Shown here: piece after piece, positions 1 through 8,441 of the stretch
Numbering within the stretch: the first letter of the stretch is position 1
How the letters are laid out: each line of letters begins with the position of its first letter
Origin: Psilocybe azurescens
Taxonomy: Eukaryota; Basidiomycota; Agaricomycetes; Agaricales; Agrocybaceae
Assembly (NCBI GenBank): GCA_023853785.1
Contig: JAJIRX010000540.1
Coordinates: 1 to 13,066, forward strand
Length of the DNA stretch: 13,066 bases
Reading direction: 5' to 3'
The notes under the pieces: model-generated
Database searches by the model: none
What the model saw: the letters and a program-made list of their open reading frames with translations, nothing else
Told to the model about the DNA's origin: nothing
Made by a program: the position numbers and the translations under genes

Positions 1-263
1 AACAGCACTGCACAGCATCATATATCACCATCGTCATCAGCATTTGATCATCTACAACTATTTGGTCCTTAACTGGATTCCACATATGCAGCAAATCTTT
101 GTCTCACTCAGCAGTCTTGGTAATGGATGACTGAGCTGTGCCATGAATAGACTGGTTCTATTCATTGGCATGGTACTTGTTCGCTATTTTGGCTCCTTTT
201 CTATTGTCTGACACTTTCATATGATTGATCCTTCCTTCCTTTTGTCATTCTTGCTTATTGTAC

Positions 264-349
264 TTACTCAGCTTCGCTTTCTTACTCATCTCACTTCGCT
301 TTTCATAATCCTGCTTATACTTACTCATCCTATGTTACTTACTTACTCA
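264..349 (+). promoter_or_regulatory. Four TTACTCA repeats in U3, upstream of the TATA box
   Basis: TTACTCA occurs at 264-270, 282-288, 321-327 and 343-349, 145-230 bases upstream of the TATA-like box. All four copies persist in the 3' LTR (10312, 10333, 10374, 10396) although indels fall between them. TTACTCA is one base from the Gcn4/AP-1 core TGACTCA, so a bZIP-bound U3 enhancer is possible. That role is inference. Confidence 0.4.
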
Positions 350-492
350 TCCTTCTATTTTTCACTCCTAAACTCCATCAGCCTTCAATCTATTGTATGT
401 AGTTGACAGATGGGACTACTGGGTGTCGTTCTACAGAATGATTTGGTAGTTTGGACGCTTGATCTCTTTAAATATTTTTCTATGTTCTCTGG

Positions 493-500
493 TATATAAA
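493..500 (+). promoter_or_regulatory. Putative TATA box of the LTR promoter
   Basis: TATATAAA sits in a CTGG-TATATAAA-CC context and is unchanged in the 3' LTR at 10548-10555. It would place the transcription start some tens of bases downstream, giving a U3 of roughly 0.8 kb and R+U5 of roughly 0.8 kb. No start site can be read from sequence alone. Confidence 0.5.
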
Positions 501-1362
501 CCATGTATTAGTATCGCTTGGAATGCAAGGAAGTTCCCAACTTTCTTCACAGCAAAGATTTCAAGTTATCAAGTACTCAGTCCAGCACTCCAAGCACGCA
601 TTCAATCAATCTCTATCAATATTCAGCACGAAATTCAACAATCACTCCAGTTATTCAAGACGTTCATCAGAGGCTAGACAGCCGCCTATCCAACCACCTC
701 TCTCATCACAGAGCAATTTGTCCAGTTCATTTCGATCCTATCATCCTCCAGACCCTTCATTCTTCCTACCTCAAGATCCTCAACTCCCCATCGCTTAGTT
801 GCTCCAGAATATTTTATTCAGCAATCTTGGTCTTGTTGTCATCTTCATCCATCGCCTAGTCATCCCTCATTCACTCACACCGCTCTGTTTGATTTTTGGT
901 TCAAGAACATCGCACAATCCTTCATCATCTATCACTCCAGGCCGCTCAAGTCATTACTCTATCAGCAGGCTTTACTTCTAGCTTTGCAGACGCTGTAGAC
1001 TCGATTAAAGCGCACTAGGATCAAGACTACATTCTCACTCCTGCCCCGTATCAATCCCTGCAAATTATCTAGTCATTTGGCCCCTCCACAGTCATCACTT
1101 TCGTCACACCGTTCTACCCTAATCAAGTCGGGTTGCTTCCTCTCAGTAAATACTCAAGGGCATTTTATATTCCCCTCATCCATTCTTCTTCATACGTCCC
1201 TGCCCTCCTCAGACCACATACATCTTCACAACCTAGTGGCAAAGCCAGCCCTCACTTTAACTCAACAGGGAGAGAGTCGTCTTATCTAGTCTAGACCATT
1301 CCTCTCTGGTTTGTGTTTTGGTTTTCGATTTATATATCAAATCACACACTACGTAGTTCATC

Positions 1363-1380
1363 TGGAGCCCACCGCGAGGG
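1363..1380 (+). other. Primer-binding site (PBS) candidate
   Basis: Two bases after the LTR's terminal CA comes TGGAGCCCACCGCGAGGG. It begins with TGG, as a site complementary to a tRNA 3' CCA end should. The implied tRNA would end in GGTGGGCTCCA. I cannot assign the tRNA species with confidence. Position and the TGG start are the evidence; self-priming as in Tf1 is not excluded. Confidence 0.6.
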
Positions 1381-1601
1381 AGGGTTTCTCTAGGTTCATA
1401 TCCAACACTTTATCAACTTGCCAGCCTTCAAATCGAATTCTATCACCTGTACTCCTTCCCCACATCCCTCTAGCACTCTCCACCGTTCCATTTCCATTTT
1501 TTTAGCTTTTGTTTTAGGTTTTTTTCTAGGTTCTTTCTAGGCTCCCTTTAGGCTCTTTCTAGGCGACTGTATCTTGCTCTTGGTTCCGTTATTTTTCTAC
1601 T
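1381..1601 (+). other. 5' leader between PBS and gag, pyrimidine-rich, no ATG
   Basis: This 221-base stretch has no ATG on the + strand, so the gag ATG at 1602 is the first one after the LTR. It is rich in C and T and holds the five-fold polypyrimidine-TAGG repeat at 1507-1563. It would be the untranslated leader, where packaging or splice signals could lie. Confidence 0.6.
1507..1563 (+). repeat. Five tandem 11-12 bp polypyrimidine-TAGG units
   Basis: The units end at 1518, 1530, 1541, 1552 and 1563. Each is a run of T/C followed by TAGG, typified by CTCTTTCTAGG. The array lies 39 bases before the gag ATG. Each unit looks like a fungal 3' splice acceptor (polypyrimidine plus TAG), but no donor or branch point was established. 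Confidence 0.7.
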
Positions 1602-2829
1602 ATGACCAATCCATCTGATTCTGCGACTCCTGCTCCTGTTTTAACTCCTGCTCCTCTTCCCACCATGGGTACAACAATTATTCAGCGCACTCCTGTCGAT
1701 ATGCCTGTCCCTACCGCAACTGGTGCTCCAAAGTTCTCTGGATCTTACACAGAGGTCAAGAATTTCTTAGACCAATGTGACCGTCTATTCCTTCAGTACA
1801 GTGTCACCACAGACGATGAGAAGGTCCGCTACATGTATCTTTGCTGCAATCGTCAAAGCCGCGAAATTGTCGAAGGCCTTAGCGACTACCACACCAAGGA
1901 ATGGAATGGACTCAAAGCCCAGATGCTAGCTATCTTTGATCATGATCGCAACACCCAGAAATTCACCCTCAGTGCTTTACGAGCTTATACCTTTCAACAC
2001 TCTCAGCAGCCCCTCCGATCTCTTGATGAGTTCAGGGAATATCAAAGACAATACACTCGGATTGCTGGTTGGCTTCGCAATAACAACAAGATCTCTGGGG
2101 ACGAATACAATCAATATTTCTGGCTTGGAATCAGTCCATTTGCGCCCACAGCTGGAGGCCAAGCTTCTTATTCTTAACAGAGATGCAGATCCTTCAGTAC
2201 CATTCCTAATGGCCGATGTTATTAAAGCTACAGAACTCATCTACAAACGCGATCGCTTTGACATGGGAGTCTTCGATAATCCTTCTGCCCAACCCTATGC
2301 ATCACTCCTTCCATCTAACGACATCAAGGAAGAGAACTCCTCTTTGCTCGATGAAATCAAGCGCTACATCCAGCCATTATTCCCAGCAATGGAGCCCACA
2401 ATGTATCAGATGATCGTGCTGTTAGGCCACCGGAAGAGACTCGCAGAATATTCAAGGACCTGGAAAAGGAAGAGATCAAAGCGCATCAGGCTGACGAAGT
2501 GGAGAATCTTATCAAAGAGATGACCAAGCTCACCATTTCCGAACCCAACTACGCTGTCTATTATTTTCGAGCTGTAAAACTGGAACCTTCTCTGGCCGGA
2601 ATGCTCGTCGCACCTGCTATCATGAACGCAACTGTACCACAACAACCTAAAACCCTCTAGTTTTGCACCTCCTCCACCTCAGCAAACCCAATATATGCAG
2701 CGCGCACGTACTCTCTTGCTGATATGACTTGTTACGGATGTAATCAGCAAGGCCATGGCATGAACACTTGTCCAGGACTCGCAGATCTCGCTAGCAAGAA
2801 GGTCATCACTGGGACAGCAGCAACCGCAT
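1602..2829 (+). pseudogene. gag: gag: capsid-like domain plus CCHC zinc knuckle, frame-broken
   Basis: Gag is the structural polyprotein that forms the cytoplasmic particle and binds the element's RNA. ATG 1602 is the first ATG after the LTR. A Thr/Pro-rich start is followed by a capsid-like helical region (about residues 45-190) with the retrotransposon-gag pattern of FxG, a FLDQCDRLF-like helix and a W-containing segment. The frame moves near 2140, is followed as frame 1 to about 2408, and returns to the starting frame from 2409 to a stop at 2658-2660. That stretch contains a lysine/glutamate-rich helix. After this stop the same frame reads a canonical knuckle, Cys-X2-Cys-X4-His-X4-Cys, at 2730-2771, and stops at 2829. 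The stop at 2658 and the frame changes make it inactive as read. Domain identity is firm; exact breakpoints are approximate. Confidence 0.85.
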
Positions 2830-3596
2830 AGTCTTTGCAGACGGATCACGTATCTTTCGTGTTATGGGAGAATCTATAATTCAGGCAGTACAACGTCAGC
2901 GCCCTGCTCCAGCACCTATAGCCACTTCTAACCTTGCCATTTGTGATCCCTACTACGTGGAAGAGAAGTACAATGCAAACATATTCGAGGAAGACGATGA
3001 GGATGATATTGGTTCCTATCTTGGCGACTCTGATTATATTCTTGCAGGTCCGAGTAACCGCATTGTCCCAGAAAGGAAAATTCGCACAGCCAGGAAGCAA
3101 GTTTTTGATGGTGTCATCGTTCCCGAGCCAGCCTACATCAAAGCCAAACGCCTTGAGGCCAAAGGGAAGATGAAGGAAAAGGAAAACACGGTTCCGTCCA
3201 TTTCCATTTTGAAACGCCCCACTGCACCTGAGAAGCCGGAAATTCCTAACTCGTCCACTCCTGTCCTCATTAACCCTCCTGTTGCCCCTCCTGTCAATCA
3301 AACTGTCAATCAGCCTGTCACTGTCAAAGAAACTCCATCTGTCAAACAACCTATTGCACCACCTGTCAATAATCCTATTGTTCGGCGTTACCCCAGACTT
3401 CTAGACCCCACGTTTCCTTTGACCCTCTGACGATGATCAAATCATGGAAGACGCCACCATTAAACCCAACAAGGATAAATCACCTGCCAAGCCACGTGTT
3501 CCTGCCCAAAAGCGGATTGCCGAAGTTTCACGTGGAGTTGATCCTATGGCCATAGCTCAGCGTTGCCTTAATCGGTCTGCAGATGTCACGCCGTGA
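2813..3596 (+). pseudogene. gag-protease bridge, acidic and Pro/Val-rich, frame-broken
   Basis: Right after the zinc knuckle the reading moves to another frame with a RIVFADGSRI-like segment and GESIIQAV. Family knowledge places such a segment directly after the knuckle in basidiomycete gypsy polyproteins. A DD/EE-rich patch follows (about 2985-3010), then a basic Lys-rich stretch (about 3140-3180), then a low-complexity Pro/Val/Asn stretch with PVNQ-like repeats (about 3270-3375). At 3429 the frame changes again and continues to a stop at 3594-3596; a short third frame (3583-3611) bridges into the protease unit. It is probably a flexible linker with no enzymatic role. The 167-residue antisense reading over it is a shadow. 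Confidence 0.7.
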
Positions 3597-4132
3597 ACTC
3601 ATGGGTGTCTCAAAGATGTCAAGAACTGTATTGGGTCCCTAATCAAGGCAAAAACTATTTCCGTGGAAGAATTCCCCTCCAAATTTGCTTCTTACGATCC
3701 CAATATCAATATCTATACGGCCTTTACGAATATCGAACCTGAATTACCGCCTGACGCTGTTTATTTTGGACACCTTCTCCGGGCACATGCACCTCTTATT
3801 CGGATCAACATGACCTGCAATGGCAAGCTTCTGGAAGGCCTCCTTGATTCAGGTGCTACGCAGAATATTATCAGCGAACGTGTGTGGAAAGAAGTCGCGA
3901 ATCTCCCTATGGACAATAAGAAGACGATCACGATGTACGACATTCATGGTGGCCAATCTAGGATGCTTGGCTTCGTTGAACAGATCCCATTGAATGTAGG
4001 AAGTGTCCAAACTTGGGCTAATTGTTTTGTATCTGATAGGGTTAAATTCGATGTTCTGGTTGGACGACCCTGGACCCGTGACAACTTTGTTGATGTTTTG
4101 GAGCGACCTGAAGGGACATTCTTATCCTTTAT
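3597..4132 (+). pseudogene. Retroviral-type aspartic protease domain
   Basis: The protease would cleave the gag-pol polyprotein inside the particle. In one frame from about 3597 the sequence reads LLDSGATQN with the catalytic Asp codon at 3846-3848. About 70 residues later comes VLVGRPW, the hydrophobic-hydrophobic-Gly motif that packs under the active site in this family. One DSGA motif per chain means it would act as a homodimer. An ATG at 3663 lies within the frame but is probably internal, because similarity to the gag-pol bridge continues upstream of it. Near 4130 the recognisable protein moves to another frame, and the frame followed so far runs on only to a stop after 4250. The protease core itself is uninterrupted. 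Confidence 0.88.
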
Positions 4133-5646
4133 GACCCTGGAGATGAAACTCATGTTCGCAAATTCCTTGCCCTCCCTGACTCTCATCCAAACTCTATGGC
4201 GTTCATCACAGAAGAAACCCCTTCCACTCGTTTCTTGCCACTTATGGCATTGACGTTTTTAATGAGCACCCTGATCTGGAAGAAGGGGAAATTGCCGAAG
4301 ACCTCAATTTGGAAGACGAAGAACTCGACGATTTACAATATCCGGAAGAGACCCCCAGTCTGCCCAACCATCTATTCTTCTCACACACCCTAATCCTGTC
4401 CATGACTCATCCCATGACTCATCCCCTGACGTTCCCATGACCTCTGACTCAGACAACGCCACCGACTTCTATGACTCGCATGACTCACTTGCGGTACCTT
4501 CACATGATTCACATGAAACGCTATCCCCGCCAGATTCAGGGAATCCCATGATGCTTCGCAGAACAATGAAACCGCCCAAGAAGGAAATGACGTCAATCCC
4601 TGGACGCGCACCCCAATTGAACATGATTGGCCAGGACTCACAGAAGCTGATCGTGGATGGAGATCGCCCTGGCCAGAACCCACGTATGTCCGCACACATG
4701 ATGATACTGAATACTCAGCCGAAGATTACAACTCGGAGCCGAGCGAACAACAAGAAGACGAAGAAGAATTGGACGAGCCTCCTCCCTTACAATCCCCAAA
4801 TGGATATATTAATCACCAAACGACATTCTATTCCCTAATGCTCACATTACCGCCACAGGACTTGACGACGGTCGCCTTTTGAAGACTGGACTCTCAGGGA
4901 CACCACTCGACGAGCCTGCATCAATGAAACTTATACATTCGAACAAGGGACGGCTTTTGTGCATTTTATTTATGGTAACACGGACAACTCTCCTGCCTCA
5001 TATAACGCCAGTCCTGCTCCCCTGAAATCATTCATGCACCTGCAGACCCAACATCCCCTCATCGTCACTACCACTGAGGAGCCAATGGGTCAAAGATTCT
5101 CAACGCCTGCAGCCTCTGCTCCCTCCTCCTATTTCGATTTCCGTCACAACTCAAACGACGACCACCGCCGATTCTGCCGACGCAATTAGTCTGGACGCTT
5201 CCAAAACGACCAGCAGATAGAAGAGTTGGGTGTGCGTCAGTCAATCAATTCGCCTGCTATCACAGAGGAATTCTCGCTCTACGCACTCCAAGTCCGAGAC
5301 TGTCCGACTTCCCCACCATTCCCTCAACGATGCGGATCGACAGATCGGGAATGCTGTCCCTTTGCCTGTGGCACATGCACTTCCCTCTACGGATGACGTC
5401 AACATCTTGGACGTTATGGAGGTTGTTCGTGTCCTTCTTCTTAATCTGGGCCGTGTTGAAGAAGATTTCTGCGACAGCTGTTTTGAACGACCGTGGAGAA
5501 TCGCTTCATCCTCAGGACGATGATAGTGATATGGAATCTCCAGGTTTCACACAGAAGAGCTTATTCTCGACACTAGCAATGTGGATTCTCCGGCCGATCC
5601 AGACAACTCAGAGGAAGACTCTTACCATGGAATGGGTGTGTATTGA
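4130..5646 (+). pseudogene. Long acidic linker between protease and pol, frame-broken
   Basis: About 1.5 kb in which recognisable protein hops between frames. After the protease, a segment beginning DPGDETHV leads to an acidic run (about 4250-4350: DLEEGE, LEDEELDD), an Asp-Ser-His repeat region (about 4400-4520), another acidic stretch (about 4700-4780: a QQEDEEELDE patch) with a stop at 4880-4882, and a last acidic segment ending in TGA at 5644-5646. Between about 4880 and 5500 I could not follow a convincing frame; candidates at 5230-5523 and 5330-5659 have no motifs I recognise. By position it is the C-terminal part of the first coding unit. No enzymatic motif is visible. Confidence 0.55.
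4400..4487 (+). repeat. Degenerate 12-bp repeat carrying four TGACTCA motifs
   Basis: CCATGACTCATC is present twice back to back (4400-4411, 4412-4423) and degenerates downstream. It creates two palindromic ATGACTCAT sites (4402-4410, 4414-4422), further TGACTCA at 4445-4451 and 4481-4487, and a near match TGACTCG at 4472. In the coding frame it gives His/Asp/Ser-rich protein. ATGACTCAT is the Gcn4/AP-1 consensus; use as a regulatory element is inference. Confidence 0.6.
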
Positions 5647-6048
5647 CTGCATGGGTTAGTTAATTGTTTTTCCATATCGTTCTTTTTGGTTTACATCACG
5701 GACACTTATGTACATTATTCTCTCGACCGAAATGTCATTAAACTAATGTTTATTTATTCTCCATGTTTTTTCTTAACGTTCCTTTGTATATATAGTTGGT
5801 TTCATCGACGAAACGTCGCTAAACTAACGTTTATTTATTCATCAACTTCTTTTTTATTTTATCGCTGTTCCATTTTCATTCTGACTCCCTACTCTTCTCG
5901 TTCATTTATCTCATCGCTTCCATTGTCCAGTTTCTTTCATGTCTTTTGTTTTACACTTTCAACTTCTTTTTCCTTCTCCATCCGCCTTATCTTTTTCCTC
6001 TTCCGTTTCTTCCCCTCTGCAGTTCAAGTCCATCAATCGCTCAACTCC
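5647..6048 (+). other. T/C-rich non-coding spacer between the two coding units
   Basis: About 400 bases with no recognisable protein, very T-rich and then T/C-rich up to the next ATG at 6049. Open frames cross it (for example from 5686) but translate into low-complexity Phe/Ser/Leu. It contains an approximate 36-base duplication (5724-5759 and 5806-5840, about 31 matches) ending in GTTTATTTATTC. The first copy can fold as CATTA-AAC-TAATG; the second holds CGACG-AAA-CGTCG. TATATATAG lies between them at about 5787-5795. It could be an internal promoter, an intron remnant or a translation-reinitiation region; the sequence does not choose. Confidence 0.5.
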
Positions 6049-6840
6049 ATGGAAGAGAATTGCTATCCCTCTCGTCTCAACCCACTTTTGCTATCAGATC
6101 AGAATTACATTGGTCGACGCAGGACCTCCTCCTCAACAGCTTCCCTCACACATATCCTCTGTTTGTTTGCGGTCAAAGAGTTCGTTGATGGTATTACTGG
6201 AAACGGAATCCATAACACCATCTCGGCTCGATATGTCCAGAGCGTCACCTTTCCCACTAATGCGGAAAGACGAAATCTATCTGTGTCTATCATCAACCTC
6301 GATACCTGAATTCTCAGCTTACTTTCAAAGAATGGGTGGATCCTCCGAACAACAGCCACGCAGCAAATCACAGCCAAAGACAATCGAAATGACCGATTAT
6401 TCAAATCATCCTTATCCATACATATATTCCTCCCCACTTCCATATCTACCTTTATCCCTGAAATCCCATCATCCATTTCCTACACCGCGTACAAACGAGT
6501 GGATCGCAAAGTTAAACCTATCAACAAATACTCCAGCGTATGCCAAAGTTATTCGACGTATCCAGTTGACCCTCCTATCACTTCCTTTACTGCCTACCCG
6601 TCCTTCAGACTTCACCTATACCGCAAAATTAACACCTGAACGTATTCAATCCATGAAAATCAACACCAACCAATTCCTATGGCCCGAAGAAGAAAACTTT
6701 TTCTCCACATCCTTCAGCTCAATGAACGTTTCCTTAGCTTTTCACCAATCAGAACGTGGCACATTTTCTGAAGACTATTTTTCCCTTATATTCTACCTGT
6801 CGAAGATCATGAACCATGGGTTGTACGCAATATTCCTATT
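6049..6840 (+). pseudogene. pol: pol N-terminal region upstream of reverse transcriptase
   Basis: ATG 6049 opens the second coding unit (start MEENCYPSRL). I chose it because it lies at the end of the T/C-rich spacer and begins charged, non-repetitive protein. A conserved block follows with LFAVKEFVDGITGN and YVQSVTFP (about 6157-6255). After a frame change at about 6310 comes TFKEWVDPP, then YKRVDRKVKP (about 6480-6515) in another frame, then KLTPERIQSMK and FLWPEEENF (about 6627-6705) and ERGTFSEDYF just before RT. From family knowledge these blocks precede RT in agaricomycete gypsy elements; their function is not established. At least three frame changes break it. Confidence 0.72.
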
Positions 6841-7690
6841 CCTCCAGGCCTTCAAGAAGACGTCACAAAGCTCTTACGTGAAAAAGTTGCAGCCGGTGTG
6901 TACGAACCAAGTCAAGCTCCTTATCGATCACCTATTTTCTGGGTCAAGAAGAAAGCGACGGTGCTATCCGTCTTGTCCATGACCTTCAACTCCTCAACTC
7001 CATTTCTTATCGTGATGCTGGTGTACCTCCTGTTCTTGATGACTTCGTTGTTCCTTTCGCTGGTCATTCCATCTACACAGTCTTTGACTTATATTGGGGA
7101 TATGACGCACGTAAAATTCATCCAGACAGTCGTGATCTTACCACCTTCCAGTCACCTATTGGTCCATTACGACTCACCTCCATGCCTATGGGATATACCA
7201 ATGCAGTCGCTGAATTTCAAGCCTGTACCACCTTCATTCTACGCGATGAAATTCCTCATGTTGCCAACGTCTTCATCGATGATGTACCTATCAAAGGCCC
7301 TCTACGCAGTACCTGGACGCCTCAGGAAATCCAGAAACCATTCCAGAAAATCCAGGGATCCGACGCTTTGTCTGGGAACATGCTCAGGACGTTCACCGAA
7401 TCATGCATCGTATGGGATGTGCTGGAGCCACGTTTTCTGGGTCTAAAACTCGCTTGCTCAGCCTGAAGTACTTATTCTTGGACAAAAATGTACACCAGAA
7501 GGTCGCCTGCCTGACGATTCCAAAGTCGAGAAGATCATCAATTGGCCTAGACCCAAGAATATTCGTGATGTCCGTGCTTTTCTAGGACTTTGCGGAACAG
7601 TCCGCGTTTGGATCAAGAATTATTCCACACTCATCCGACCTCTCACCGAACTCTATCGCAAGGACGAACCTTTTATTTGGACTGATATCC
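6841..7690 (+). pseudogene. pol: Reverse transcriptase domain, frame-broken
   Basis: Copies the element RNA into DNA in cytoplasmic particles. The N-terminal part (6841-6956) has VYEPSQAPYRSP and WVKKK in one frame. From 6957 another frame carries the palm: FDLYWGYD with the first catalytic Asp at 7086-7088, SMPMGYTNA in the middle, and FIDDV with the catalytic Asp pair at 7278-7283, followed by PIKGP. The usual Ty3 motif is YxDD or FxDD, so FIDD is acceptable. The thumb/connection continues in a third frame from 7349 (FVWEHAQDVHR) and a fourth from 7465 (QKCTPEGRLP, then FLGLCGTVR to about 7610). All three catalytic aspartates survive, but the frame changes at about 6957, 7349 and 7465 would prevent a complete enzyme. 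Confidence 0.92.
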
Positions 7691-8130
7691 GAGAACTTTG
7701 CTTTCCCGACACTCAAAGAAATTGTTATTGATCCCCCTATCCTCCGGGTTCCATTGATTATACTTCTGAACTCCCAGTTATCCTTTCTGTCGACACTTCT
7801 CAAATTGCCGTTGGATTTATTTTGTCTCAAATTGCCCCTTCTGGACGCTTTGCCATCCTGCTCGCTACGGTTCCATACCCATGAATCCCGAGAAGCTCGT
7901 TATAGTCAACCCAAGTTGGAGCTCTATGGTCTTTTCCGGTACTCTCACGCCACTACCGTTTGCATCTTATTGGAGTCAAGAATCTTCACGTTGAAGTAGA
8001 TGCCAAATACATCAAAGGCATGCTTAACGAACCTGATCTTCAACCTAACGCTTCTATGAACCGCTGGATCCAAGGCATTCTACTCTTCGACTTCACTCAT
8101 TCATGTCAAAGGAAGTCATCGTGGACCTGA
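7691..8130 (+). pseudogene. pol: RNase H domain of the inner element
   Basis: Degrades the RNA strand of the RNA-DNA hybrid during reverse transcription. It follows RT directly, the normal order. VILSVDTSQ gives the first catalytic Asp at 7792-7794. YSQPKLELYGLF carries the catalytic Glu at 7919-7921 in another frame. VEVDAKYIKG supplies the next Asp at 7999-8001 in a third frame, leading to NRWIQGILLFDF and then HVKGSHRGPDGLS, the end of the domain (about 8045-8145). Frame changes fall near 7870, 7960 and 8095. The catalytic acidic residues are present, so decay is by indel, not loss of active-site residues. Confidence 0.85.
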
Positions 8131-8441
8131 TGGTCTTTCCGACGAGAGCCTACTGAAGACGAACTCAATGAGCCACAAGAAGAAGATGATTGGCTTGACG
8201 ATATTGCACTCTTAACCACCTATGCCCTTTTTCCTGTTTTCTTTAGACGTCCCACTTCACTTCCTTCTTATCATCCTTCCTCACTTCCTTCATTTATTTC
8301 GACCGCGAATCTTCAAGACGAAAGCCTTCACAAAATTTATCAATTTCTTCAAGACCAAATTATGCCTATTTTCAACAACATTCAAGCTCAACAACGATTC
8401 CCTCGCACGTTGCCTCTCAATTTTATCTCAAAGACAACCTC
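8131..8441 (+). pseudogene. RNase H-integrase connector, acidic then low-conservation
   Basis: After the end of RNase H an acidic stretch is readable (EDDWLDDIALL, about 8185-8220). It is followed by variable sequence up to the integrase zinc-binding region at 8442. It has no recognisable catalytic motif and links the two enzyme domains of pol. The reading at 8222-8449 in another frame is Phe-rich and probably a shadow. Confidence 0.5.

Larger units (their letters stand above)
1..1360 (+). repeat. 5' LTR, truncated at its 5' end by the window edge
   Basis: From base 2 to 1360 the sequence repeats at 10050-11432, offset 10048 at the left end. The shared part stops exactly after CA (1359-1360), the usual LTR end. 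Since the right copy starts at a TGTCATACACC motif at 9748, about 300 bases of this LTR lie outside the window. The first ~278 bases match the right copy perfectly. Further in, about twenty small indels and fewer than ten substitutions separate the copies. The + strand is strongly pyrimidine-rich. Short ORFs in it (for example 221-406, 459-677, 518-859) are repeated in broken form in the other LTR and resemble no protein I know. Confidence 0.95.

Noticed and set aside
221..1289. Several short ORFs in the 5' LTR, and equivalents at 9817-10928, as genes
   Set aside because: They lie in LTR sequence, are low-complexity Ser/His/Leu-rich, and are disrupted differently in the two LTR copies, so no protein is under constraint.
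2846..3349. 167-residue antisense ORF
   Set aside because: It lies opposite the gag-protease bridge, which is explained by the + strand. It has no motif, and its length reflects codon composition on the other strand.
3291..3375. CRISPR-like or minisatellite array from the CTGTCAATCA repeats
   Set aside because: Units are short, coding (PVNQ-like) and without regular spacers; eukaryotic transposon context.
4390..4699. Two overlapping antisense ORFs (101 and 76 residues)
   Set aside because: Shadows of the repetitive TGACTCA-bearing linker; the Ser-Cys-Glu repeats simply mirror the DNA repeat.
5939..6982. A single 347-residue gene
   Set aside because: Its first third is T/C-rich spacer in translation and the YKRVDRK block lies in another frame. 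Only the 6600-6790 part matches known pre-RT sequence. It is one frame of a broken pol.
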